Shown: one piece after another, positions 8,821 to 18,014 of the stretch
Layout: every line of letters starts with the position of its first letter
How positions within the stretch are numbered: position 1 is the first letter of the stretch
Origin: Myxococcus sp046520405
GTDB lineage: Bacteria > Myxococcota > Myxococcia > Myxococcales > Myxococcaceae
Assembly: GCA_046520405.1 (NCBI GenBank)
Contig: JBKGHI010000013.1
Coordinates: 1-64,000, forward strand
Direction: 5' to 3'
Length of the DNA: 64,000 bases
Notes under the pieces: model-generated
What the model was told of the DNA's origin: nothing
What the model saw: only the letters and a program-made list of their open reading frames with translations
Database searches by the model: none
Position numbers and translations under genes: made by a program

Positions 8821-10458
8821 ATGAAGGCGGCAGACCTGTTCGTCAAAGCGTTGGAAGCGGAGGGCGTGCGCAGCGTCTTCGGGCTTCCGGGAGAGGAGAA
8901 CCTGGACGTCGTGGAGGCCATGCGGGCCGCGGGCATGCGGCTGGTGCTCACCCGGCATGAGCAGGCCGCGGGCTTCATGGCGGCCACCTATGGCCGGCTC
9001 ACCGGCCGCGCGGGCGTCGTCCTGTCGACGCTGGGGCCCGGGGCGACCAACCTCGTCACGGCGGCCGCGTACGCGCAGCTCGGCGCCATGCCCATGGTGA
9101 TGGTCACCGGGCAGAAGCCCATCAAGGCGGGCAAGCAGGGCCACTTCCAGATTGTCGACGTGGTGGGGATGATGCGCCCGCTGACGAAGCTGACGCGCAC
9201 GCTCGTGTCCGCGGAGCACGTCCCCTCGGCGGTGCGTGAGGCCTTCCGCCGCGCCGAGGAGGAGCGCCCCGGCGCCACGCACCTGGAGCTGCCGGAGGAC
9301 GTGGCCCGGGAGCAGACCGACGCGGTGCTCCTGGCGCCCAGCGCCCAGCGCCGCCCCGTGGCGGACGAGGCGTCCATCGCGCTGGCGGTGGAGGCGATTG
9401 CCTCCGCGCGCCGGCCCCTGCTGATGATTGGCGCGGGCGCCAACCGCAAGCTCACGTCGGAGATGCTCCGCGTCTTCGTGGACAAGACGGGCATCCCCTT
9501 CTTCAGCACGCAGATGGGCAAGGGCGTCGTGGACGAGTCGCATCCGCTGTGGATGGGCACGGCGGCGCTGTCGGAAGGGGACTTCGTCCACCGCGCCATC
9601 GAGGCCTCGGACTGCATCATCAACGTGGGCCACGACGTCATCGAGAAGCCGCCGTTCTTCATGCGCGACAGCCGCCGCACGGTGGTCCACCTCAATTTCT
9701 CGTCGGCGGCCGTGGACCCCGTGTACTTCCCGCAGTTGGAGGTGACGGGCGACATCGCGAACGCGGTGTGGCGCATCGGCGAAGGGCTGGGGCCTAGCGC
9801 GCGCTGGGACTTCGCGCCCTTCGACAAGTTCCGCGCGGGGCTGGAGGCGCAGCTCGCGCAGAGCGGCGATGACGACCGCTTCCCCATCTACCCCGCGCGG
9901 CTCGTCGCGGAGCTGCGGCGCGCGCTGCCGGACGACGGCATCGTGTGTCTGGACAACGGCATGTACAAGCTGTGGTTCGCTCGCTACTACCGCACGCGGC
10001 GGCCCAACACGCTGCTGCTCGACAACGCGCTGGCGACGATGGGCGCGGGGCTGCCGTCGGCCATCGCGGCGAAGCTGGTGCACCCCCGCCGCAAGGTGGT
10101 GGCCGTCTGCGGAGACGGCGGGTTCATGATGAACTCGCAGGAGCTGGAGACGGCCGTGCGGCTGGGGTTGGACTTGACGGTGGTCGTCGTGCGCGACGAC
10201 GGCTACGGGATGATTCGCTGGAAGCAGGGGGAGATGGGCCTGCCGGACTTCGGCATGGCGTTGGGGAACCCGGACTTCGTCCGCTACGCGGAGGCGTATG
10301 GGGCCCACGGCCACCGGCCGGCCAGCGCGACGGAGTTCGGCGCCACGCTGGCCCGCTGCCTGGCGTCGAGCGGCGTCCACGTCATCGACGTGCCCATCGA
10401 CTACTCGGACAACGCGAAGGCGCTCGGCGCGGGCGCGGAGGAGCTGGCCGCGCTCTGA
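8821..10458 (+). CDS. ThDP-dependent enzyme, acetolactate synthase large-subunit type
   Basis: A 545-residue protein. ATG 8821 is preceded by AAGGAGG. The ThDP-activating glutamate is Glu47 in LTRHEQAAGFMAATYGRLTG, and the ThDP/Mg motif is VCGDGGFMMNSQELETAV followed by VVVVRDDGYGMI. The central domain has the usual fold (PLLMIGAGANRKL). This is closest to single-subunit catabolic acetolactate synthases, which condense two pyruvates to acetolactate and CO2. No small-subunit gene follows, which argues against a biosynthetic IlvBN pair. The aldehyde dehydrogenase gene 36 bases downstream suggests a different 2-oxo acid or an aldehyde product may be involved, so the exact reaction is open. Confidence 0.82.
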   Translation: MKAADLFVKALEAEGVRSVFGLPGEENLDVVEAMRAAGMRLVLTRHEQAAGFMAATYGRLTGRAGVVLSTLGPGATNLVTAAAYAQLGAMPMVMVTGQKPIKAGKQGHFQIVDVVGMMRPLTKLTRTLVSAEHVPSAVREAFRRAEEERPGATHLELPEDVAREQTDAVLLAPSAQRRPVADEASIALAVEAIASARRPLLMIGAGANRKLTSEMLRVFVDKTGIPFFSTQMGKGVVDESHPLWMGTAALSEGDFVHRAIEASDCIINVGHDVIEKPPFFMRDSRRTVVHLNFSSAAVDPVYFPQLEVTGDIANAVWRIGEGLGPSARWDFAPFDKFRAGLEAQLAQSGDDDRFPIYPARLVAELRRALPDDGIVCLDNGMYKLWFARYYRTRRPNTLLLDNALATMGAGLPSAIAAKLVHPRRKVVAVCGDGGFMMNSQELETAVRLGLDLTVVVVRDDGYGMIRWKQGEMGLPDFGMALGNPDFVRYAEAYGAHGHRPASATEFGATLARCLASSGVHVIDVPIDYSDNAKALGAGAEELAAL

Positions 10459-10494
10459 GCGGGCGCGGCGGTTCGCGAACACAGGAGGAACACC

Positions 10495-11928
10495 ATGCTG
10501 GCTGAACGTTACCCGTACTACCTGGCCAACCGTCCCCGGCAGCCCAACGCGGAGCTGGTGGTCACCCACAAATATTCAGGCGAGGCCGTGACGCGCGTCG
10601 CGCTCGCGGATGCCGCGGCCGTGGAGGAGGCCATCGCCGCCGCCGTGCGCGCGGCCGGGCCCATGCGGAAGATGGCGCCCTATGCGCGGCAGGCGGTGCT
10701 CGAACACTGCGTGCGGCGCTTCCGCGAGCGCGCGGAGGAGCTGGCCTTGGCGCTCTGCATCGAGGCGGGCAAGCCGCTGCGCGACGCACGCGGAGAGGTG
10801 GAACGGCTCATCGACACCTTCAAGGCCGCCGCCGAGGAGGCCGTGCGCGGCGGCGGCGAGGTGCTGAACCTGGAGGTGTCCCGGCGCGCCGCGGGCTACC
10901 GGGGCTTCACGCAGCGCGTGCCGGTGGGGCCGTGCTCGTTCATCACCCCGTTCAACTTCCCGCTCAACCTGGTGGCGCACAAGGTGGCGCCGGCCATCGC
11001 CGCGGGCTGCCCGTTCATCCTCAAAGCGTCGGACCGCACGCCGGTGAGCGCGCTCCTCATGGCGGAGGTGCTGGCGGAGACGGACCTGCCCGAAGGGGCC
11101 TTCTCCGTGCTGCCCGTGCGGCTGGAGGACATCGGGCCTCTCATCGAGGATGACCGGCTGAAGCTGCTCTCGTTCACGGGCTCGGAGAAGGTGGGGTGGG
11201 AGCTGAAGGCGCGGGCCGGCCGCAAGAAGGTGGTGCTGGAGCTGGGCGGCAACGCGGCCTGCGTGGTGGACGAGGCGCCGGGCGCGCCGCTGGACGTCAT
11301 CGCGGACCGGGTGGCGCATGGCGCCTTCTTCCAGGCGGGGCAGAGCTGCATCTCGGTGCAGCGCGTGCTGGTGCATGCGTCGCTGTACGACGCGTTGAAG
11401 GAGAAGCTCGTCGCGCGGGCCAAGGCCCTGCGGCCGGGCAATCCGTCGGACGAAGCCACGACGCTGGGGCCCATGATTGACGAGCCCGCGGCGCGGCGAC
11501 TGGAAGGGTGGATTCAGGACGCCGTGCAGCGCGGGGCGCGGGTGCTGGCGGGAGGCGGACGGCGCGGCTCGGTGCTGGAGGCGACGGTGCTGGAGGGCGT
11601 CCCCGATGACGCGTCGCTGAGCACCGAGGAGGCGTTCGGACCCGTCGTCCTGCTCCAGCCCTTCCACGACTTCGACGCGGCGCTGGCCCAGGTGAACAGC
11701 GGGCGCTTCGGGCTCCAGGCGGGCCTCTTCACGCAGGACCTGTCGCGGGCCATGAAGGCCTGGGATGAGCTGGAGGTGGGCGGCGTGGTCGTGGGCGACG
11801 TGCCGAGCTTCCGCGTCGACACCATGCCCTACGGCGGTGTGAAGGGCTCGGGCACCGGCCGCGAGGGCGTGAAGTACGCCATCGAGGACATGACGGAGCT
11901 TCGGCTCCTGGTGCTGCGTCAGGCGTGA
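10495..11928 (+). CDS. NAD(P)-dependent aldehyde dehydrogenase
   Basis: A complete 477-residue enzyme with ATG 10495 preceded by AGGAGG. The catalytic residues are intact: general base Glu249 in VVLELGGN and nucleophile Cys285 in FFQAGQSCISVQRV. The cofactor-binding segment is PVGPCSFITPFNFPLN and LSFTGSEKVG. It oxidises an aldehyde to a carboxylate with NAD(P)+; the substrate is unknown. It is the second gene of an operon with the ThDP enzyme, followed by a strong terminator. The sequence is of the canonical type, unlike the divergent dehydrogenase at 6277. Confidence 0.9.
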   Translation: MLAERYPYYLANRPRQPNAELVVTHKYSGEAVTRVALADAAAVEEAIAAAVRAAGPMRKMAPYARQAVLEHCVRRFRERAEELALALCIEAGKPLRDARGEVERLIDTFKAAAEEAVRGGGEVLNLEVSRRAAGYRGFTQRVPVGPCSFITPFNFPLNLVAHKVAPAIAAGCPFILKASDRTPVSALLMAEVLAETDLPEGAFSVLPVRLEDIGPLIEDDRLKLLSFTGSEKVGWELKARAGRKKVVLELGGNAACVVDEAPGAPLDVIADRVAHGAFFQAGQSCISVQRVLVHASLYDALKEKLVARAKALRPGNPSDEATTLGPMIDEPAARRLEGWIQDAVQRGARVLAGGGRRGSVLEATVLEGVPDDASLSTEEAFGPVVLLQPFHDFDAALAQVNSGRFGLQAGLFTQDLSRAMKAWDELEVGGVVVGDVPSFRVDTMPYGGVKGSGTGREGVKYAIEDMTELRLLVLRQA

Positions 11929-11954
11929 TGCCCTGGGCGCACCCGGAACGAAGC

Positions 11955-11986
11955 AAGGGGAGCGTCCTCTGTGGGACGCTCCCCTT
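11955..11986 (+). terminator. Rho-independent-type terminator of the ThDP enzyme/ALDH operon
   Basis: A perfect 13-bp stem (AAGGGGAGCGTCC with its complement) and a 6-base loop TCTGTG lie 27 bases after the dehydrogenase stop. Confidence 0.8.
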
Positions 11987-12195
11987 GAAAGGGTACGAAG
12001 CAGTCGCGTGCGAAGGGGCATGCACCCACTGCGATGAGCGTGAGTCGACGGGCCAATGACTCCGCGGAGAACCGCGGAGCCGAGGGCGCCACGTCGAGGA
12101 CATGTCTCGGTGACGACCTTACGTGCAGCCTTCTTCGGAGCGCTGCTTCGTGATGGTGAAACCGCGCACGCGGGTGCGCTCTTCCCCGCGGGAGA

Positions 12196-13644
12196 TCAGC
12201 TTCGAGGCGTGAGCAGCACCGCGCCCGATGCGGGCAGGGTCACTTCGAGCTGCGTCCCCTCTGCGCGAACGGGGACCTCCTGCTCGCTCAGCAGGTCCCT
12301 CAGGGCCGCGCGGGTGGACAGGTGGGAGAAGCCCTCGGGGAGCGACAGGCGCAGCGTCCTGGCGGGCCCGAAGTTCAGCACGACGAGCACGGGCTCGCTC
12401 GCTCCGTCCTCATGCCGGAGGTAGGCCAGGGCGGAGGGGTTGTCCTTCACGGGCACTGGCAGCCAGGCGCCCTTGGCGAGCGCGGCGTTCGTGTCTCTCA
12501 GGTCGATGAGCTTGCGGTAGTGCTCCCGCAGGCCATGCGGGTCCTGGTCCCAGGCGAGGGGCGGCGGCTCCTGGTACGGCTCGTATTCGGCGCCCACCTC
12601 GTCACCCGTGTAGACGATTGGGATGCCGGGCAGGGTGAGCAGCAGCGCGGCGGCCACCCGCGTCGAGCCCGGGCCGTAGCGGCCGATGAAGCGCTTCGCG
12701 GTGTCGTTGTTGTTGAGGAAGCGGGCCACGCGGTCCTCGGGCGTCTGCCCGGCCTTCAGCGCCGCGTACAGCTTCGGGGCCACCTGCTGACGGTCCTCGA
12801 AGACGTTCTCCCAGGCCCAGTGTCCCAGCGAGGCGCTCCAGTCATAGGCCGCGTTGAAGCCATTGCGGACGAAGTACGGGTCATGCGCGCTCGCCTCCGC
12901 GAGCAGGTACACGTCCGGCTTCGCCTTCCGCAAAGCCGTGGCCAGGTCGCACCAGAAGTCCGGACGGCGCTCCTTCACGCCCCAGGCCACGTCCACGCGG
13001 AAGCCGTCCACGTCGAACTCGCGAACCCAGTACTGGAAGGCCCGCTGCACCATCGCCACGACCTTCGGGTTGTCGTAGTTGAGGTTCGGCAGGTGCTTCC
13101 AGTCGAAGTAGTGCGTCGGCTGTCCCTGGGCGTCGCGGTCGTAGTAGCCGTAGTACGGCGACTGCTTGCCCTTCGCGAGCACGTCCCGGAAGTACGGGTG
13201 CGCGTTCGACGTGTGGTTGGGGACGAAGTCCATCATCACCTTCATGCCGCGCGCGTGCGCCTGGTCGACCAACTCCTTGAAGTCCGCCTTCGTCCCGTAG
13301 TCGGGGCGCACGTCGAAGTAGTCGGTGACGGCGTAGCCGAAGTCGCCCGGGTCCGTCGTCGTGTTCACCGGGGACAGCCACAGCACGTCGATGCCCAGGC
13401 CGCGCAGGTAGTCCAGCTTCGCGGTGACGGCCTTGAAGGGCTCGTCGCCGAACAAGGGCGGGACGACGCCGTACACGACGGCGCCTCGCATCCAGTCCGG
13501 GTCCTTCACCGGGCCACAGGTGCGGGCCGCGGCGGGCGGCTGCGTGGCGGTGGTGTTCCGGGCGGCGTGGGCGGGCAGGCCCGCGAGGGAGAGGAGGCTC
13601 AGCGAGAGCAGGGCGGCCAGGCGGCGGGAGAGGGCGTTGAGCAT
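12196..13644 (-). CDS. Secreted alpha-amylase family glycoside hydrolase (GH13)
   Basis: 482 residues from ATG 13644, with a signal peptide MLNALSRRLAALLSLSLLSL and likely cleavage after AHA (residue 27). The GH13 conserved regions are present: region I DFVPNHTS (139-146), region II GFRVDVAWG with nucleophile Asp218, region III LLAEAS with acid/base Glu250, and region IV FLNNNDTAKR with Asp314. The region IV NHD is NND here, so the histidine that usually contacts the substrate is replaced. A C-terminal beta domain (LNFGPARTLRLSLP) completes the fold. It is expected to cleave alpha-1,4-glucans or related oligosaccharides outside the cytoplasm. Confidence 0.88.
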   Translation of the reverse strand: MLNALSRRLAALLSLSLLSLAGLPAHAARNTTATQPPAAARTCGPVKDPDWMRGAVVYGVVPPLFGDEPFKAVTAKLDYLRGLGIDVLWLSPVNTTTDPGDFGYAVTDYFDVRPDYGTKADFKELVDQAHARGMKVMMDFVPNHTSNAHPYFRDVLAKGKQSPYYGYYDRDAQGQPTHYFDWKHLPNLNYDNPKVVAMVQRAFQYWVREFDVDGFRVDVAWGVKERRPDFWCDLATALRKAKPDVYLLAEASAHDPYFVRNGFNAAYDWSASLGHWAWENVFEDRQQVAPKLYAALKAGQTPEDRVARFLNNNDTAKRFIGRYGPGSTRVAAALLLTLPGIPIVYTGDEVGAEYEPYQEPPPLAWDQDPHGLREHYRKLIDLRDTNAALAKGAWLPVPVKDNPSALAYLRHEDGASEPVLVVLNFGPARTLRLSLPEGFSHLSTRAALRDLLSEQEVPVRAEGTQLEVTLPASGAVLLTPRS

Positions 13645-13775
13645 GGGGGCGTTGGGGGCCGGATGTCGGCCATGGGCCCGGAACGCGGCGCCGCCCGCGG
13701 ATTCTTCCGCCGCGTCGTGGTGTGGCGGCGGGACGGCTGCTGGCGATATGAGACACTGCGCCAGCCACCGCACCC

Positions 13776-14402
13776 ATGGACGAGAAGCGCTACCCCATCC
13801 CGGCCGGGCTCCACCGGGTGGAGCAGGACATCCAGAAGAGCCGCTTCATCACCACGGCCGCCCACACGCCCACCGTGGAGGAGGCGAAGTCCTTCATCGC
13901 CCGCGTCCGCGAGGAGTTCGCCGACGCCACCCACAACTGCTGGGCCTTCGTCGTCGGGCCGCCGGGCTCCACCGCCCAGGTGGGCATGAGTGATGACGGC
14001 GAGCCCCACGGCACCGCTGGCCGGCCCATGCTCACCGCGCTGCTCCACGGGGGTGTGGGCGACGTGGCCATGGTGGTGACGCGCTACTTCGGGGGGACGC
14101 TGCTCGGGAAGGGCGGGCTGGTGCGCGCCTACACCGCTGGCGTCCAGCAGGCGCTCGAAAGCCTCCCCACCACCGAGCGTGTGCGCAAGACGCGACTGGC
14201 CGTCGAGGTGGAGTACACCCACGTGGATGGCCTGCGCCGCCTGCTGCCGTCCTACGAGGTTCAGGTGCTGGCGGAGGAGTACTCGGCCACCGTGGGGTAC
14301 CGGCTGGAGCTGCCCGTCACCCAGGTGGAGCCGCTGCGGACCGCGTTGAACGACCTGACACTGGGGCAGGTGCTCGTCGAGCCGCTCGATTCCGGTGATT
14401 GA
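13776..14402 (+). CDS. yigZ: YigZ/IMPACT family protein
   Basis: 208 residues beginning MDEKRYPIPAGLHRVEQDIQ. The UPF0029/Impact N-terminal domain covers roughly the first 125 residues, with family motifs QKSRFITTAA, DATHNCWAFV, SDDGEPHGTAGRPML and VVTRYFGGTLLGKGGLVRAY. The C-terminal part is the ferredoxin-like domain found in YigZ. The family is conserved and cytoplasmic, and its biochemical role in bacteria is poorly defined. It is divergent from the amylase gene, with a 131-base spacer, and 33 bases upstream of rarA on the same strand. Confidence 0.88.
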   Translation: MDEKRYPIPAGLHRVEQDIQKSRFITTAAHTPTVEEAKSFIARVREEFADATHNCWAFVVGPPGSTAQVGMSDDGEPHGTAGRPMLTALLHGGVGDVAMVVTRYFGGTLLGKGGLVRAYTAGVQQALESLPTTERVRKTRLAVEVEYTHVDGLRRLLPSYEVQVLAEEYSATVGYRLELPVTQVEPLRTALNDLTLGQVLVEPLDSGD

Positions 14403-14435
14403 CCCTGGGCCACGGAGGGGAGAGCCTGCGGCCCG

Positions 14436-15770
14436 ATGAGCGCTGGCCCTGACCTCTTCTCCGCCTCCGTCGACGTGAATCGCTTCGCGCCCCTGGCGGA
14501 GCGGATGCGGCCTCGCACGCCCGACGAGTTCATCGGCCAGTCCCACCTGCTGGGGCCGGGCCGCCCGCTGCGCCAGCTCATCGAGCGCAAGGCCATCGTG
14601 TCCTCCCTGTTCTGGGGCCCACCGGGCGTGGGGAAGACGACGCTGGCGCGGATGATGGCCTCCAGCGTGGACGCGGAGTTCGTCATCCTCTCCGCCGTGT
14701 CGGACGGCATCCCCCGCATCCGCGAGGTGGTGGCGGAGGCCGAGCGCCTGCGCAACCAGTACAGCCGCCGCACCGTCCTCTTCGTCGACGAGATTCACCG
14801 CTGGGCGAAGAACGTACAGGAGCAGGCGCTGCCCCACGTGGAGAGCGGCCTCTTCGTCCTCCTGGGCGCCACCACGGAGAACGTCAGCTTCGAGGTCCGC
14901 CCCGCGCTCGTCAGCCGGTGCCGCGTGTTCCAGCTCAAGGAGCTCACCGTCGCGGACATCCAGACGGCGCTGACGCGGGCGCTCGCCGACACGAAGCGGG
15001 GCCTGGGGGCGCGCAACCTGACGGTGGGGGAGGAGGCGCTGACGCTGCTGGCGAAGGGCGGCGTGGGCGACGTGCGCAAGGCGCTGGGCGCGCTGGAGCT
15101 GGCCGCCAGCCTCACCGCGGATGGGGCGGAGATTGCGCCCGAGACGGCCCGCGAGGCGGTGGGCACCAGCCTGTCCCGCCACGACAAGGACGGGGACCAG
15201 CACTACGACTTGCTGAGCGCGCTCCAGAAGTCATGCCGGGGCTCCAACGTCCAGGGCGCCATCTTCTGGGCGGCGAAGCTGCTCCAGACGGGCGACGTGG
15301 CGTCGCTGTGGCGACGGCTCAAGGTGATTGCCGTGGAGGACGTGGGCATGGCGATGCCGGAGGCCATCAGCATCGTGCGTGACTGCGAGGAGGCCTTCCA
15401 CTCCATGGGCATGCCGGAGGGGCGCATCTGCGTGGCGCACGCCGTCGTCTTGCTGGCCACGTCGAAGAAGACCAACCGCGCCTATGCGGCGCTGGACGCG
15501 GCGCTGGCGGCGCTCCAGGAGCACCCCAACGCGGAGCCGCCGCTCCACATCCGCAACGCGCCCACCGACCTGATGAAGGAGCTGGGGCACGGCAAGGGCT
15601 ACCAGCCGCCCTGGAACCACAAGGACCACTACGTGCCCGGGCAGACGTACCTGCCCGCCCCGCTGGAGCGTTCCGTCTTCTACCGCCCGAGCAAGGAAGG
15701 CTACGAGGCGGAGATTCACGAGCGCATGAGCCACTGGTGGCGCGAGGACAAGTCGTCCCGAGGCGAGTAG
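14436..15770 (+). CDS. rarA: Replication-associated recombination protein A (AAA+ ATPase)
   Basis: 444 residues, normal for RarA/MgsA/WRNIP1, which acts at stalled replication forks with clamp-loader-like architecture. Walker A is GPPGVGKTT, Walker B is VLFVDEIHR, sensor 1 is LLGATTENVSFEV and the arginine finger region is ALVSRC. The C-terminal tetramerisation region has DLLSALQKSCRGSNVQGAIFW and the family signature AVEDVGMAMPEA. The usual HRFNKAQQD after Walker B reads HRWAKNVQEQ here. It probably shares a transcript with yigZ. Confidence 0.93.
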   Translation: MSAGPDLFSASVDVNRFAPLAERMRPRTPDEFIGQSHLLGPGRPLRQLIERKAIVSSLFWGPPGVGKTTLARMMASSVDAEFVILSAVSDGIPRIREVVAEAERLRNQYSRRTVLFVDEIHRWAKNVQEQALPHVESGLFVLLGATTENVSFEVRPALVSRCRVFQLKELTVADIQTALTRALADTKRGLGARNLTVGEEALTLLAKGGVGDVRKALGALELAASLTADGAEIAPETAREAVGTSLSRHDKDGDQHYDLLSALQKSCRGSNVQGAIFWAAKLLQTGDVASLWRRLKVIAVEDVGMAMPEAISIVRDCEEAFHSMGMPEGRICVAHAVVLLATSKKTNRAYAALDAALAALQEHPNAEPPLHIRNAPTDLMKELGHGKGYQPPWNHKDHYVPGQTYLPAPLERSVFYRPSKEGYEAEIHERMSHWWREDKSSRGE

Positions 15771-15912
15771 CGCGGGCTGCCCTCGCGGGCCGGGTTTTGC
15801 CGTCCGGTGCGCAATGCGCCTGGGCAACAGTGCCGGTTGTTCATCCGAAGACGCCCTCCCAGCTTGTTGCTCAATGAGCACGCGGCGGTTCGCGGTCTCA
15901 GAGGGGGGACTC

Positions 15913-17091
15913 ATGATGAACACTCGCAGGCCCACGTTGAAGCAAGGTGTGCTGTCCGCGGCCGTCGCCGTCCTCGCTGTCCCAGCCGCGAGGGCGGCGA
16001 TGCCACCCGCCCCTCCGGCTGACTGCTCGGTGGTGGGCGGCTATACGCAACGCAACCTGGTGGCCAACAGTCCGGTGCTGGGGGCCGAGCACGTCGATCC
16101 GCACCTCGTCAACGCCTGGGGGCTCGTCTTCAACCCGACGGGGGTGTCGTGGGTCGCGAACAATGGCACGGGCACGTCGTCGCTCTATGACGGAAACGGC
16201 GTCCAGCAGCCCCTCATCGTGGGCGTTCCGGCGCCTCCGGGTGTGGCCGAGCCGGGGAAGCCCACGGGGGTCGTGTTCAATGGCTCGGAGGCGTTCGTCG
16301 TGACGGGGGCGGCGGGCGCTTCAGGGCCCGCTCTGTTCATCTTCGCCACGGAGCAGGGTGTCCTGGCCGCCTGGTCGCCCATGGTGGACGAGGTCTGGGC
16401 CCAGGTCGTGGCGGACAACTCGGCCGCGGGCGCCGTGTACAAGGGGCTCGCGCTGGCGGGCACCGGAGCGGACGCCATGTTGTATGCGGCGGACTTCCGG
16501 AACGGACGAATCGACGTCTTCAACTCCAGCTTCTCGCCCATGCTGATGCCGGGCGCCTTCGCGGACCCAGCGCTGCCCGCTGGATACGCGCCCTTCAACA
16601 TCCAGAACATCGAGGGCACGCTCTACGTGTCGTATGCGCAGCAGGACGCGGAGCGCACCGACGACGTCCCGGGCGCGGGGGCGGGCTACATCAACGCCTT
16701 CGACATGAACGGGCAACTGCTGCGGCGGTTCGCGTCCCAGGGGGCGCTCAATGCGCCGTGGGGGATGGCCCTGGCGCCGGCGGGCTTCGGGATGTTCAGC
16801 AACCACCTGCTGGTGGGCAACTTCGGGGATGGGCACATCAACGCGTATGACCCGGCGACGGGCAACTGGGCGGGCGCACTCACGCGGGCGGATGGTCAGC
16901 CGTTGGTCGTCGAGGGGCTCTGGGGGTTGAGCTTTGGCAATGGCGTGCAGAATCAGCCCGCCGAAACGCTCTTCTTCACGGCGGGGCCCGCGGACGAGAG
17001 CCAGGGCCTCTATGGCCGGCTCGACATGACGCCCACGTGTCCGCAGGGACTGCCTTCGTGGAAGACGCCGCGGGATGCTGAGCTGCAGTGA
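15913..17091 (+). CDS. TIGR03118-type secreted beta-propeller protein
   Basis: About 392 residues. GAGGGGGGA precedes the start at ATG 15913 (an ATG at 15916 is equally possible). The N-terminus has a signal peptide (LKQGVLSAAVAVLAVPAARA). The mature protein starts with the pattern of the TIGR03118 family: YTQRNLVANSPVLGAEHVDPHLVNAWGLVF, abbreviated here to its key blocks NLVAN and NAWGL. It continues with repeated propeller-like strands (GLALAGTGADAMLYAADFRNG, NHLLVGNFGDGHINAY). No enzymatic motif is visible and the function is unknown. A terminator follows. Confidence 0.75.
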   Translation: MMNTRRPTLKQGVLSAAVAVLAVPAARAAMPPAPPADCSVVGGYTQRNLVANSPVLGAEHVDPHLVNAWGLVFNPTGVSWVANNGTGTSSLYDGNGVQQPLIVGVPAPPGVAEPGKPTGVVFNGSEAFVVTGAAGASGPALFIFATEQGVLAAWSPMVDEVWAQVVADNSAAGAVYKGLALAGTGADAMLYAADFRNGRIDVFNSSFSPMLMPGAFADPALPAGYAPFNIQNIEGTLYVSYAQQDAERTDDVPGAGAGYINAFDMNGQLLRRFASQGALNAPWGMALAPAGFGMFSNHLLVGNFGDGHINAYDPATGNWAGALTRADGQPLVVEGLWGLSFGNGVQNQPAETLFFTAGPADESQGLYGRLDMTPTCPQGLPSWKTPRDAELQ

Positions 17092-17111
17092 GCTTTGAAC
17101 GCGGTGGAGAG

Positions 17112-17144
17112 GCGCGGGCCGGAGCACCACGCTCCGGTCCGCGC
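17112..17144. terminator. Bidirectional hairpin terminator between convergent genes
   Basis: A 14-bp stem (GCGCGGGCCGGAGC with one G-U pair) and a 5-base loop lie between the stops of the propeller protein and the coiled-coil lipoprotein. Confidence 0.65.
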
Positions 17145-17178
17145 TGTCGCGTGGGGCGCCACGACGTGAAAGCGTGTC

Positions 17179-17874
17179 TCAGGGCTGCTGCTGGGAGCCG
17201 CTGCCTCCGTAGCCCTGGTCCTGGAGTTGCTGCCAGCGCGCCTTGGCCTGCTCCTCGCGCTGGAGATTGGAGTCCACCTGGTGTTGCTGTTCCGCGGCCC
17301 TGCGCCGGGCGTCGGCTACCGCGCTGGCGAAGTCACCCGCGTTCAGCTCCTTCGCCCGGACGTCCGCGTTCGCGTTGACCGCTTCGAACTCCGCCTGTTC
17401 GAGCTGGGCGTCGGCCACGTCCAGTTCCCGCTGGCGCATGTCCTCCAGGGACTTCAACGTCGTCACCGCGTCGTCGCGCCAGGCTGTCTCCGCTTCGGCC
17501 AATGTCACGGCATGCTGGGCCGAGCAGGCGGCGGCCTGGGCCTGCTCGATGGCCGCGGGGTCCCCCGTTTCTTCCGCGGACTTCAGCGCCAGCTTGGCTG
17601 CCGCATGGCGGGACTTCGCGGCCTCCTCGTTCCGCTGCGCGACTTCCTTCGCCGCCTCCGCGTCCTTCCGGGCCACCTGCGCGCGGGTGATCTGCTCCCG
17701 GGCCTGCTCCTCCGTGAGCTCCGCCTGCTGCACGGAGCCCAGCTTGTCTGGCGGGACGCGCGCCACCCATTCCTTATCCACCTTCGCCGCGCTGGAGCTG
17801 GCGCGGTGGGAGGCACAGCCCCCCAACAGCAACAGGGCCGTGCCGGCCACTCCCAGGTATATCCGACGCGCCAT
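17179..17874 (-). CDS. Coiled-coil lipoprotein
   Basis: 231 residues from ATG 17874, which follows GGGAGGA at good spacing. MARRIYLGVAGTALLLLGGC is a lipoprotein signal with Cys20 as the acylation site. The rest is almost entirely Ala/Glu/Lys/Gln-rich helix predicted to form a long coiled coil (EEQAREQITRAQVARKDAEA, DVADAQLEQAEFEAVNANAD). The end is Gly/Gln-rich. It resembles cell-envelope lipoproteins with DUF4398-like helical repeats, but the match is by composition only. No catalytic motif is seen. Confidence 0.75.
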   Translation of the reverse strand: MARRIYLGVAGTALLLLGGCASHRASSSAAKVDKEWVARVPPDKLGSVQQAELTEEQAREQITRAQVARKDAEAAKEVAQRNEEAAKSRHAAAKLALKSAEETGDPAAIEQAQAAACSAQHAVTLAEAETAWRDDAVTTLKSLEDMRQRELDVADAQLEQAEFEAVNANADVRAKELNAGDFASAVADARRRAAEQQHQVDSNLQREEQAKARWQQLQDQGYGGSGSQQQP

Positions 17875-18014
17875 GGCGTCCTCCCGGTCCAAGGGTCTTG
17901 TTGGAAACTGTGCGCACGCGGGGGAGGGTGAAAGCAGCGGCGCGGCGCTCGGCGTGTCACAGGCCCCTGCCGCGTGGGGTGGGGCTGTCACGGGGCGTGG
18001 CGGTCGCCGCGCCG

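Noticed and set aside
15771..15912. Possible terminator downstream of rarA in the GC-rich repeat GCGGGCTGCCCTCGCGGGC
   Set aside because: The repeats are direct, not inverted, and do not form a stable hairpin.
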